Assembly (NCBI GenBank): GCA_946482655.1
Contig: CAMLSA010000057.1
Location: 1 to 20,949, forward strand
Length of the DNA: 20,949 nt
Reading direction: 5' to 3'
From: an uncultured Sphingomonas sp.
Lineage (GTDB): Bacteria > Pseudomonadota > Alphaproteobacteria > Sphingomonadales > Sphingomonadaceae
Shown piece after piece: positions 7,617 to 14,549 of the stretch. The position numbers and the translations under genes were made by a program. Below the pieces are notes generated by a model. That model made no database searches, was not told where the DNA came from, and worked only from the letters and a program-made list of their open reading frames with translations. Position 1 is the stretch's first letter, and the number at the start of each line of letters is the position of its first letter.

Positions 7617-8612
7617 ATGTACCAGGCGAGAGTTCAGCCCCTGCTGCCGGATCGCAGCACGATCGTGGATCATGGCCGCGCGGTTCTCGATCTCGAGGCG
7701 CAGGCGCTGATCCGGTTGAGTGCCGCTCTCGACGAGGAATTCGCCAGCGCGGTCGAACTGATCCTCCGTACGAGCGGCCGCATCGTGGTCAGCGGCATGG
7801 GCAAGTCGGGGCACATCGCCCGCAAGATGGCCGCGACCTTCGCCTCCACGGGCACGCCCGCGATCTTCATCCATCCTGGCGAGGCCGCCCATGGCGATCT
7901 CGGCATGCTGCTCGCGGACGATCTGCTCGTCGTCCTGTCCAATTCGGGCGCGACGCCCGAACTGCGGCCCATCATGCTCTATGCCGACAGGCTGGGGTGC
8001 CCTATCATCGGCATCACCTCGCAACGCCATTCGCCGATGGGGCAGATGGCCACCACCTGTCTGGCCCTGCCCAACGCCCGCGAAGCCTGTCCGGTGAACA
8101 TCTCGCCGACGACCTCGACGACGCTGATGCTGGCGCTGGGCGATGCTCTGGCAGTCGCCGCGATGAGCATGCGCGGGATCTCACGCGAGCAGCTCGAACT
8201 TCTGCACCCGGGAGGCGCCATCGGCACGCGCCTGCTGCCCGTCAACGAGATCATGCACGCAGGCGATCGATTACCGCTGGTTCCCGGCGCGGCGCCAATG
8301 CGCGAAGTGCTGGTGACGATGACCGAGAAAAGCCTCGGCATCGCGGGCGTCGTCGATGAGGGTGGCCGGCTGGTCGGCACGATCACCGATGGCGACCTGC
8401 GGCGCAATATCGACCGGCTGCTGGTAAGCACCGCCAGCGACGTCATGACGATCAATCCCAAGACGATTCCCGACGGCACCTACGCCGAGGACGCCCGCGC
8501 CATCCTGTCCGCCAACCGGATCACGTCGCTTTTCGTGATGGACCATGCCGTGCCGGAAAAGCCGATCGGACTAGTGCACATTCACGATTTCAGCCGGTTG
8601 GGGCTCAACTAA
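7617..8612 (+). CDS. kdsD: D-arabinose 5-phosphate isomerase, KdsD/KpsF family
   Basis: A 331-residue aldose-ketose isomerase converting ribulose 5-phosphate to arabinose 5-phosphate, the first committed step to Kdo. The SIS domain (about 30-180) shows GMGKSGHIARK at 60-70, HPGEAAHGDLGML at 86-98, SNSGATPE at 108-115 and HPGGAIG at 197-203. K63, E115, E156 and H197 sit where E. coli KdsD has K59, E111, E152 and H193 (from memory; a constant +4 offset). Two CBS domains follow (about 211-263 and 273-330). The length matches the family (about 325-330). ATG at 7617 is 2 nt after the previous stop; a GAAG lies a few bases upstream. An in-frame ATG at 7593 has no ribosome site. Whether this is the only Kdo isomerase or a capsule-specific KpsF cannot be told here. 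Confidence 0.9.
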   Translation: MYQARVQPLLPDRSTIVDHGRAVLDLEAQALIRLSAALDEEFASAVELILRTSGRIVVSGMGKSGHIARKMAATFASTGTPAIFIHPGEAAHGDLGMLLADDLLVVLSNSGATPELRPIMLYADRLGCPIIGITSQRHSPMGQMATTCLALPNAREACPVNISPTTSTTLMLALGDALAVAAMSMRGISREQLELLHPGGAIGTRLLPVNEIMHAGDRLPLVPGAAPMREVLVTMTEKSLGIAGVVDEGGRLVGTITDGDLRRNIDRLLVSTASDVMTINPKTIPDGTYAEDARAILSANRITSLFVMDHAVPEKPIGLVHIHDFSRLGLN

Positions 8613-8679
8613 CTGATCGCTCGCGCCCTGCACTGCGGCCATGGCGGCCGATCCCATACGGCTCACAGGGGTAATGCGA

Positions 8680-9606
8680 TCAATCGGCCGCCGGAGCGTT
8701 CAGCTTCTCGGGCAGCCCCAATATCTCCGCCGCCTCACCGCATGTGGCGACGGAACGCCCGACCTTGCGGCATTCGGCAAGTGCCGCGTCAAGCAGGTCG
8801 AGGTTCGACGGCTTCCGCTCGCCACGATAATCTTCAAGGCCGATCCGGATATGTCCGCCGCGTTCAAGCGCCAGCCGGACAATTCCCGAGCCGACGGCGT
8901 CCCCGCCGAGCACTGCCACTGACCATTCGAGACCGCTACCGGCGAGCATTTCCAGATACGCCTCGAGCGCCGCGCGGGTGGGAGGAAAGCCGAAGCTCAC
9001 GGCGGGCATTCCACTCGGCCCGTTGCGATCCGCGAGCAGGTCATATTCGCCGCCGAAATAGAGCTTCACCATGGCACCCGCTGGAAGCCGGCCGGCGCGA
9101 TGATAAGCGAGCGTGGCGCGAAGAAAGCTCGGATCGTAAATGGCGATCGACGGGCCGAGCCGGTTACGCGCGAGCGCGTCAATCGTGACATCCAGCTCAT
9201 CGAAACCGTTGATATAGTCGTAACGGACCGCGCCCGGCCCCCCGTCGACGCCGGTGCTGGCAAGGCTGACGGAACCGGGATCCAGCGAGCCCATGCGCGC
9301 GCCGAGTCGCGCGCAGCCTTCGAGGTGGCTGGCTTTCTCTGCGGCCGTATCGGCAAGCGCTACGGTTGGAGAGAGGATCGCATCGGGCCGCTCGGCAAGG
9401 ATTGCCGCCCATCCTTCGCTGTAGCGAGATGCCGCCGCGTCATGGACGAGCCTGATGTCCTCGATGTGGTTGTGGATGATCGCCGCGCCGGCATTCAGGC
9501 AGCGCAACGCTTCAGCGGCGATTTCCTCCGGAGTCTCGGGCACCGTCGGGTTGGCGCTCTTGCGCGTCGACCCATTGATGGCAACCTCGATGATCGTCGG
9601 CTTCAT
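8680..9606 (-). CDS. BKACE (DUF849) beta-keto acid cleavage enzyme
   Basis: A 308-residue TIM-barrel, Zn-dependent enzyme of the beta-keto acid cleavage family, which condenses a beta-keto acid with acetyl-CoA to give acetoacetate and a CoA thioester. Seen: HNH (H45, H47) and E258 in GLEDY as metal ligands, R254 and D259 in the active-site cluster RIGLED, the strand WSVAVLGGD at 228-236 and GHIRIGLED at 251-259. Compared with lysine-pathway Kce as I remember it, the N-terminal Glu that contacts the substrate amino group falls at a Ser/Thr position (residues 13-14). A non-amino substrate is therefore likely; this is inference. The ATG has AAGGAAG 8 nt upstream. It lies 48 nt after the YciI-family gene, probably one operon. 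It converges on kdsD with 67 nt between. Confidence 0.85.
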   Translation of the reverse strand: MKPTIIEVAINGSTRKSANPTVPETPEEIAAEALRCLNAGAAIIHNHIEDIRLVHDAAASRYSEGWAAILAERPDAILSPTVALADTAAEKASHLEGCARLGARMGSLDPGSVSLASTGVDGGPGAVRYDYINGFDELDVTIDALARNRLGPSIAIYDPSFLRATLAYHRAGRLPAGAMVKLYFGGEYDLLADRNGPSGMPAVSFGFPPTRAALEAYLEMLAGSGLEWSVAVLGGDAVGSGIVRLALERGGHIRIGLEDYRGERKPSNLDLLDAALAECRKVGRSVATCGEAAEILGLPEKLNAPAAD

Positions 9607-9654
9607 GCCACACTTCCTTCTCGGTGGGGCAGAACGCCTTCCGATGGATAATCC

Positions 9655-10023
9655 TCATCGTAAATCAGCCATCTCATAAAGCGGCCGAATTTCGATCTCA
9701 CTCGGCTCCGGCATGGGATTGGGGCAGCGCTTCACCCAGGCGACCGCCTCGTCCATGTCCTTGACTTCCCAGAGCCAGAAGCCGGCGACCAGTTCGCGAG
9801 TCTCGGCGAAAGGCCCGTCGACGACAGTACGACCAGGGCCATCGAATGCAACACGTTTGCCATGTGACGAGGGCTTGAGACCGTCGGCCATGAGCATGAT
9901 GCCGGCCTTGACCAACTCTTCATTATATCTGCCCATGGCCTCGATCGCCTCAAGTGCCTCGGGCGTGGGGAGAAAGCCTTTTTCGCTACTTTCGGTCGCT
10001 TTCACCAAGACCATCACACGCAT
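9655..10023 (-). CDS. YciI/DGPF-family protein
   Basis: A 122-residue dimeric alpha/beta (ferredoxin-like) protein of the YCII-related DGPF subfamily. The signature is DGPFAETRE at 69-77, preceded by GLKPSSHGKRV at 48-58 and followed by GFWLWEVKDMDEAVAW at 81-96. No enzymatic reaction is firmly assigned to this subfamily; members often sit next to ECF sigma factors or catabolic genes. Here the neighbour is a BKACE enzyme on the same strand, 48 nt downstream. The start is clear: ATG at 10023 with AGGAGA (10035-10030) 6 nt upstream; the longer open frame upstream is not needed. Confidence 0.85.
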   Translation of the reverse strand: MRVMVLVKATESSEKGFLPTPEALEAIEAMGRYNEELVKAGIMLMADGLKPSSHGKRVAFDGPGRTVVDGPFAETRELVAGFWLWEVKDMDEAVAWVKRCPNPMPEPSEIEIRPLYEMADLR

Positions 10024-10150
10024 CGTCCGTCTCCTCGTTCCAGCCGGCCTCGTCGGCCTGACATCGGAACGACGAACGGAGTTCCCGGAAATCGACATCG
10101 TCCCGCTACATTTCTTCCGGCGATCGAGGGTGCGGGGCGGCGCGTGCCGT

Positions 10151-10393
10151 TCAGGCGCGGCGTGGCGAGCGGGCCTGTTCCATTTCCACTTCCTGCCAGA
10201 GAACGTCCAGCAGCCCCGCGAGTTCTTTAACATAGGGAATGTCATGGCGGCTGACATAGCGGTATCTTTCCGCCAGCAGCGAGACTTCGACCAGGATGAG
10301 CCTGATCATGTCGCCATGCGCGTCGAGGGACCTGATAGCTTCATAACCCTCTACCGCCTGGCCGCGAAGTATGGCCTCATTGTCTCCTATCAT
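10151..10393 (-). CDS. Hypothetical 80-residue helical protein
   Basis: Unrecognised. The sequence is charged, predicted mostly helical, and has no signal peptide or membrane segment; it ends in QEVEMEQARSPRRA. The amino acid balance (well-spaced Leu/Ile/Val with Glu/Arg) looks like a real soluble protein rather than a chance frame. ATG at 10393 lacks a strong Shine-Dalgarno (GGGATGA lies about 10 nt upstream). An 8-codon minus-strand frame starting at ATG 10403 overlaps the start. It lies 127 nt upstream of the YciI-family gene and could be part of the same transcript. It could also be spurious: a plus-strand frame crosses it. Confidence 0.5.
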   Translation of the reverse strand: MIGDNEAILRGQAVEGYEAIRSLDAHGDMIRLILVEVSLLAERYRYVSRHDIPYVKELAGLLDVLWQEVEMEQARSPRRA

Positions 10394-10413
10394 CTTTATT
10401 CATCCCGCACAGA

Positions 10414-10429
10414 CCGGCGTTGACGCCGG
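10414..10429 (-). other. GC-rich hairpin in the leader of the 80-residue gene
   Basis: Perfect 6-bp stem CCGGCG / CGCCGG with a 4-nt loop, starting 20 nt before the ATG at 10393. No U-tract follows, so it is not a clear terminator. It could be a leader structure or the end of the divergent intergenic region. Confidence 0.3.
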
Positions 10430-10555
10430 CAGCCGCAGAATAACACTCGCGATTCGCCAAGGAATCCCGGGAGAGCGGAAAGCGGATGGAGCGTTGCGGT
10501 AGTGCGCCCAACCCGCCCACAACAGCTTCCAGGCGTTCTCGCCCATGCGTACATC

Positions 10556-10583
10556 CTGGCGTCGCGCCAAAAATCGGCTAGCG
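10556..10583 (+). promoter_or_regulatory. Candidate radC promoter
   Basis: CTGGCG, a 16-nt spacer and CTAGCG resemble the pairs found before ydbH and purB, though the -35 is weak. The -10 ends 9 nt before the radC ATG, which has no Shine-Dalgarno, so the mRNA would be nearly leaderless. Confidence 0.25.
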
Positions 10584-10592
10584 TGCTTAACG

Positions 10593-11285
10593 ATGTCGAC
10601 CAGCCCGCCCGATCCGGCCACCGATGCCAGCGGCCACCGCGCCCGGCTGCGAAAGCGGTTGATCGAGGGAGGACCGGAGGCGCTGCACGATCATGAGCTG
10701 ATCGAATATCTGCTGGCCCTGACCATCCCCCGCAGGGACACTAAGCCCCTGGCGCGATCGCTGCTGCACGAGTTTGGCGGACTGGGACCGTTGCTGTCGG
10801 CCGATCCGGATGCGCTTGGCCGGGCAGGACTGAGCGAGGGCGTGATCGCGGCGCTCAAGATCGCCGAGGCCTCGGCGCTGCGATTGTTGAAGAGCCGCCT
10901 CGAAGAACGCCCGATATTGTCGAACTGGCAGGCGCTTGCGGACTATCTGCGCGCCGATATGGCGCATCGCGCCGTCGAGCGGGTGCGGGTGCTTCACCTG
11001 AACAGCAAAAATCAGCTTATCCGAGACGAACTCGTCTCGGAGGGCTCGATCGACCAGGCGGCGGTGCATATCCGGGAGATCATCAAACGGGCGCTGGAGC
11101 TCCACTCGGCGGCGCTGATCATCGTCCACAACCACCCGTCAGGCGATCCGCAACCGAGCCGCCAGGACATCGCTTTGACGAGAGAACTTGTCACCGCCGC
11201 CAAGGCTCTCGGGATCGCTGTCCATGATCACATCGTCGTGGGCGCAAAAGGGCAGAGCAGTCTGCGCGCTTCGGGGTTGATATAG
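10593..11285 (+). CDS. radC: RadC family JAB/MPN-domain protein (UPF0758)
   Basis: A 230-residue protein with the RadC layout: an N-terminal helical UPF0758 region (about 15-100, with the HhH-like segment LGRAGLSEGVIAALKIAEA) and a C-terminal JAB/MPN domain (107-230). The metal site is HNHPSGDPQPSRQD at 179-192, with H179, H181 and D192, and a conserved Glu (E150) before it. The family was once named for DNA repair, but the repair role is disputed and the function is unclear; homologues are common on mobile elements. Start: ATG at 10593, immediately after the candidate promoter; an upstream extension to 10545 would begin inside the -35 region and reads as unconserved sequence. It is followed by the lower-GC sulfatase. 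Confidence 0.88.
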   Translation: MSTSPPDPATDASGHRARLRKRLIEGGPEALHDHELIEYLLALTIPRRDTKPLARSLLHEFGGLGPLLSADPDALGRAGLSEGVIAALKIAEASALRLLKSRLEERPILSNWQALADYLRADMAHRAVERVRVLHLNSKNQLIRDELVSEGSIDQAAVHIREIIKRALELHSAALIIVHNHPSGDPQPSRQDIALTRELVTAAKALGIAVHDHIVVGAKGQSSLRASGLI

Positions 11286-11369
11286 CGGGACCTTCGCTCC
11301 TTCCGCTACGGACGGCAAATACAGAAGCATCACCACGGACGGGCTACGCTCGAGAGTGCCTCGAAGTCG

Positions 11370-13346
11370 TTACTGGGGACGAGCAGTGACGATCGGGAAT
11401 GGACCCGACTGCTTATCCATCGCTACAATGAGATTCTGAAGATGTCGTTTTTCGCCTGAGAACCGCACCCATTTCTTCTGGATCGCCTCATCCAACGCGA
11501 TTGAGCCCATCATCAGTCCTACCAGGTGATGCCACTCTGCCGTCACATTGGTATCCGCCGTCTCGTTTTCCTTCAGCATTCGCCCGTTCAAGACTTCGTT
11601 TGAGACGAGGATCTGGGCGAATTCCTTGCGGTCCACGATATGGAAATTGATCTGGAAAGCCTGATCAATGAGCTTCTCGGGAACGATCTTCGTGGCGAGC
11701 AGATCGAGGAAAATAGGGGTCGGCATTGCCCGAATCACGTCCGCGCTGTTCGTGGAAACCCCGGGCGCGGCCATCTGCGAAGGATTCCGCAGTTCCTTGG
11801 CGGCAGTCAGATAGATGTTCCGCCATTGTCCACTTTCGCTTCGATAGGCGAGCTGCTCATATGCGTCCGCAAGCCGGGCTGCTGCTTCGCGCAAAGCAGC
11901 ATCCGCGAAGACGAGATGCTGAAGAAGTTCCGCCGCCCAGCGATAGTCGCCCGCTGACATGGCGTCGCCCGCCGCGCTCAAAACTTTTTCGCTTCCGCCC
12001 ATCAGCGCGACATATCGTTTCGATGCCTCCCCGGTCGGAATGGGATTCAGATGTGCGGGGATACCGTCATACCAACCGAGATAAGCGCTATAGACCCCTT
12101 TGGCATTGTGGCTGAGCGAACCGTAGTTGCCGCGATTGTACCACTCGCTCGCCAAACCGCGCGGGAGTTTCAGCTGGTCCGCGATCTCCGAGGGCGTGTA
12201 GCCGCGGTTCATCAGCCTGACAGTCTGGTCGTGGATATACTTGTAGAGGTCGCGCTGCTTCTGAAGATACTCGATCACTTCTCCCCGGCCGAAACGCGGC
12301 CAGCAATGGCTGCCGGCAATCACGTCCGTATCGGGCGCGTAGAGAAGCAGCGCTTCGTCGAGGTATTTCGACCATTTCAGCGCATCTCGGGCGGGGGCGC
12401 CTCGGAGTGTCTGGATATTGTGCATGGAACAACTGGCAATCTCGCCCACCAGGAAAGCCTTTCGCTGGCGCAAGAAGACATTGAGCTCTGCAGGAGCCTC
12501 GCTTTCCTGCGCCATTTGAAATGTGAGCTCAACTCCATCAATCGTCCGTGTTTCGCCCGTCTTGCTTATTTCGCTCGTCGGCAAAATGAGGGTCGTGCCG
12601 CCTTTTGGCGCATTCAATCCGACGCCCGCGCCGGAGGAACCCAGCGGTCCAGGTGAGAGCTTGAGACCCCATTGATAGTCCGCTCTCCGGCTGATCACCT
12701 TGCCGGAAAGCACGAACTCGGAAAACGTTTCCTCGGTGAAATGTTCAGGGGCGAGGATCTGAACCGCACCCGAGCGAACATCGGCTTCGTTCACGATACC
12801 CTTCACGCCACCATAGTGGTCTCCATGCGTGTGGGTATAGATCACTGCCCGGATCGGCTTGTCGCCAACCTGTTCCTTGACCAGTCCGAATGCGGCTTTC
12901 GCCGTTTCGGCCGTCGTCAGCGGATCGATCACGACATATCCCGTGTCGCTGGCAATCACTGTCATGTTCGAGACATCGAAGCCGCGGACCTGATAGATCC
13001 CGTGCGCAACCTTGAACAATCCATGACGGGCAAGCAGCCGATAGTTTCGAAGGAGGCTGGGATGCACGGACGTGATCCCGCTTTTTTCTGCCCAGCTACC
13101 TTGACTGAGATCCCATACGACGTTCCCCCTCGCATCTCTGATCAGCGGCTCGGAACGTGTCGCGATAAAACCCCGCTGCGCGAAATCAAAGTCCCGGCGA
13201 TCCGCCTCGGATGGCTCTATAGGACGCGAAAGGACTTTCAGTGTAGTCTCGTTGGGGCCGAAGATCGCCGGCTGCTGGGCAAGAGAGTGCGACGGGATGA
13301 GCAACGCGACTGCTCCCCAGCCCGACACCCACTTCCCTTTTGCCAT
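11370..13346 (-). CDS. sdsA: Exported SdsA1-type linear alkylsulfatase (metallo-beta-lactamase fold)
   Basis: A 658-residue Zn-dependent alkylsulfatase, the same length as Pseudomonas SdsA1, which hydrolyses primary alkyl sulfates such as dodecyl sulfate to alcohol and sulfate. Residues 1-23 are a Sec signal peptide (cleavage near SLA-QQ), so it acts in the periplasm or outside. The MBL domain has THTHGDHYGG at 171-180 (H172, H174, D176, H177), ESEAPAE at 281-287 (E283), GEIASCSMHN at 301-310 (E302) and GSHCW at 345-349 (H347), each offset by 3 from the SdsA1 ligands I recall. A dimerisation domain (about 385-520) and a C-terminal SCP2-like domain (about 535-655) follow. ATG at 13346 has GGGGAG upstream; the frame extends to 13400 but that would spoil the signal peptide. 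GC is visibly lower than in its neighbours, suggesting transfer. No regulator is adjacent. Confidence 0.9.
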   Translation of the reverse strand: MAKGKWVSGWGAVALLIPSHSLAQQPAIFGPNETTLKVLSRPIEPSEADRRDFDFAQRGFIATRSEPLIRDARGNVVWDLSQGSWAEKSGITSVHPSLLRNYRLLARHGLFKVAHGIYQVRGFDVSNMTVIASDTGYVVIDPLTTAETAKAAFGLVKEQVGDKPIRAVIYTHTHGDHYGGVKGIVNEADVRSGAVQILAPEHFTEETFSEFVLSGKVISRRADYQWGLKLSPGPLGSSGAGVGLNAPKGGTTLILPTSEISKTGETRTIDGVELTFQMAQESEAPAELNVFLRQRKAFLVGEIASCSMHNIQTLRGAPARDALKWSKYLDEALLLYAPDTDVIAGSHCWPRFGRGEVIEYLQKQRDLYKYIHDQTVRLMNRGYTPSEIADQLKLPRGLASEWYNRGNYGSLSHNAKGVYSAYLGWYDGIPAHLNPIPTGEASKRYVALMGGSEKVLSAAGDAMSAGDYRWAAELLQHLVFADAALREAAARLADAYEQLAYRSESGQWRNIYLTAAKELRNPSQMAAPGVSTNSADVIRAMPTPIFLDLLATKIVPEKLIDQAFQINFHIVDRKEFAQILVSNEVLNGRMLKENETADTNVTAEWHHLVGLMMGSIALDEAIQKKWVRFSGEKRHLQNLIVAMDKQSGPFPIVTARPQ

Positions 13347-13624
13347 TTTTCCGCTCCCCGCGTCTGAATGCTCATCACGTATCCCGTGATGACTATCCAA
13401 ACATCGAACTCTTCGAATCGCTTGAACTGGTCAGCTGTAACGGATGCGGGGTTGCTGATCGATATACCCCAAAAGCGATACTGCTTTTTGTGTGCCTTTA
13501 TGGTGATCCACCTTTCGGCCGGAGGAGATGGCCGACTACGGAATGTCCGGATGGGTGCTCTTCAGCTCATGTAACGGGTCTACCTTTGGCCGATGCATGG
13601 TCGGGCGCCGGTCATAAGAGAAAG
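13347..13624. other. Intergenic region between the sulfatase and EF-hand genes
   Basis: About 280 bases without a convincing gene. It holds the inverted repeat at 13372-13392 and a weaker AT-rich repeat, AAAAGC (13471-13476) / GCTTTT (13483-13488). Base composition stays lower in GC as far as about 13520, like the sulfatase. On the minus strand, broken frames give protein-like fragments (such as KAVSLLGYIDQQPRIRY) ended by stops, possibly a decayed gene. A 68-codon plus-strand frame at 13368 lacks a ribosome site and is not accepted. Confidence 0.5.
13372..13392 (-). promoter_or_regulatory. Perfect inverted repeat upstream of the alkylsulfatase (candidate operator)
   Basis: Arms TCATCACG (13372-13379) and CGTGATGA (13385-13392) are exact reverse complements, separated by TATCC. 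It lies 26-46 nt before the sulfatase ATG, where a repressor or activator dimer would control transcription. The size and spacing fit a dimeric helix-turn-helix regulator (for example GntR, MarR or LysR type); which one cannot be told, and no such gene is in the window. Confidence 0.5.
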
Positions 13625-13644
13625 GGACGGACCGAAGTCCGTCC
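13625..13644 (-). terminator. Intrinsic terminator of the EF-hand gene
   Basis: Perfect 8-bp stem GGACGGAC / GTCCGTCC. Read on the minus strand the loop is TTCG closed by C-G, the very stable C(UUCG)G tetraloop, followed by CTTTCTCTT. It starts 22 nt after the TGA at 13667. The U-tract is interrupted by C, but the stem is strong. Confidence 0.75.
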
Positions 13645-13666
13645 TTCAGATATGGTTCAAAATCGG

Positions 13667-14281
13667 TCAGGCCGACAGGAACACCGCCAACTCCGTCGGC
13701 GAGATCATCTTGTCCTTGTCGGTATCGGCCTTGCTGAAATCGGCCGCCGTCGCGTTGAGCACCTTCACCGCAGGGAGATTGGCCCTTTTGCTCGTCTTGG
13801 TCTTCTCGACCTGCGCGGTCATGTCCTGCCCCTTGGCGGCCAGATTCCACGTGCCGAATTCGAGCGCCGTCAGTTTGCCCTTGTTGCCTTCGTCATATTT
13901 CGCCCAGTCAGCGTTGACCTTGGCCGTGGCGTCAGCACTCGCCGTTGCGGGAGCGGCCTGTGTAGTCGCGGCGGTATCTGTAGTCGCGCCGGTATCTGTA
14001 GTCGCGGCGGTATCCGTCGCCGGGACGGTCTGCGCTACCGCCGGAGCTGCGGGTGTGGTCGCCGCAGCGTCGGCCGCCGGCGGGGGCGATTGCGCGACGC
14101 CTGGCGCCGCGGTATCCGGAGCGGGCGCTGGCGCATCCGCTGCGGGCGGCGAAGCCGCATCGGCGGGCGCGGGCGCCGACGCCGCGGCATCGGGCGAAGG
14201 CTCGCTGCCCACGCTCTGAGCCGTAGCAGGGTTCGATAGGGCGAACAGTGCGGCGCCGCTCAAAAGCATCAGCTTGTTCAT
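13667..14281 (-). CDS. Exported Ala/Pro-rich protein with C-terminal EF-hand
   Basis: A 204-residue protein. Residues 1-21 are a Sec signal peptide (cleavage near ATA-QS). Residues 22-120 are a low-complexity Ala/Pro/Thr/Asp linker, including the TDTAAT-type repeats coded by an 18-bp tandem repeat. The C-terminal 80 residues are EF-hand-like: a degenerate loop at 130-141 (D130, G135, L137, E141) and a canonical Ca-binding loop at 186-197 (D186, D188, D190, I193, S194, E197). It probably acts in the periplasm or at the surface as a calcium-binding protein; the partner is unknown. EF-hand proteins with signal peptides are common in sphingomonads. ATG at 14281 has AGGAGA upstream. Monocistronic: a terminator follows directly and the upstream gene is divergent. 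Confidence 0.82.
   Translation of the reverse strand: MNKLMLLSGAALFALSNPATAQSVGSEPSPDAAASAPAPADAASPPAADAPAPAPDTAAPGVAQSPPPAADAAATTPAAPAVAQTVPATDTAATTDTGATTDTAATTQAAPATASADATAKVNADWAKYDEGNKGKLTALEFGTWNLAAKGQDMTAQVEKTKTSKRANLPAVKVLNATAADFSKADTDKDKMISPTELAVFLSA
13961..14014. repeat. Three 18-bp tandem repeats inside the EF-hand gene linker
   Basis: Units TGTAGTCGCGGCGGTATC at 13961-13978 and 13997-14014, and a middle unit (13979-13996) with one G-to-C change. A fourth, degenerate unit follows. The period is a multiple of three, so copy changes keep the frame and only alter linker length. Confidence 0.75.
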
Positions 14282-14485
14282 ATCGTCTCTCCTGACGGGA
14301 ACCGAGGTAATATCCGGATTAGGATTAACCCAATCGCGAACAAACCCCTGATCCTGCGACAGGTTTCCCGTTTCTGCCCTGAAACGGCATAGTGCCGGGC
14401 TATTCCACGACGAGGCGAGCGCTTTTGCGGGTCAAGCGGCCGGGCCGGCCAGCCGTCGGCGTGGAGCGTCATCCTCGGCGCAGCG

Positions 14486-14513
14486 TTGCCGCCCTCCTCC
14501 CCCTCTGCTAGGC
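14486..14513 (+). promoter_or_regulatory. Candidate purB promoter
   Basis: TTGCCG (14486-14491), a 16-nt spacer and CTAGGC (14508-14513), 36 nt before the purB ATG. Same spacing and near-same hexamers as the candidate ydbH promoter on the other strand. Confidence 0.35.
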
Positions 14514-14549
14514 GCGCGATCTTCGACAGCGCAGCCACAAGGACAGACG

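Noticed and set aside
10065..10085. GGAAC...GTTCC repeat upstream of the YciI gene as an EcfG-type stress promoter
   Set aside because: No CGTT follows GGAAC at 16-17 nt on either strand, so the general stress sigma consensus is not met.
10400..10621. 73-codon minus-strand frame upstream of radC
   Set aside because: It overlaps the radC start and its candidate promoter; no ribosome site and no recognisable family.
13368..13574. 68-codon plus-strand frame
   Set aside because: No Shine-Dalgarno, overlaps the palindrome, and no similarity I recognise; lower GC makes stops rarer to interpret but gives no positive support.
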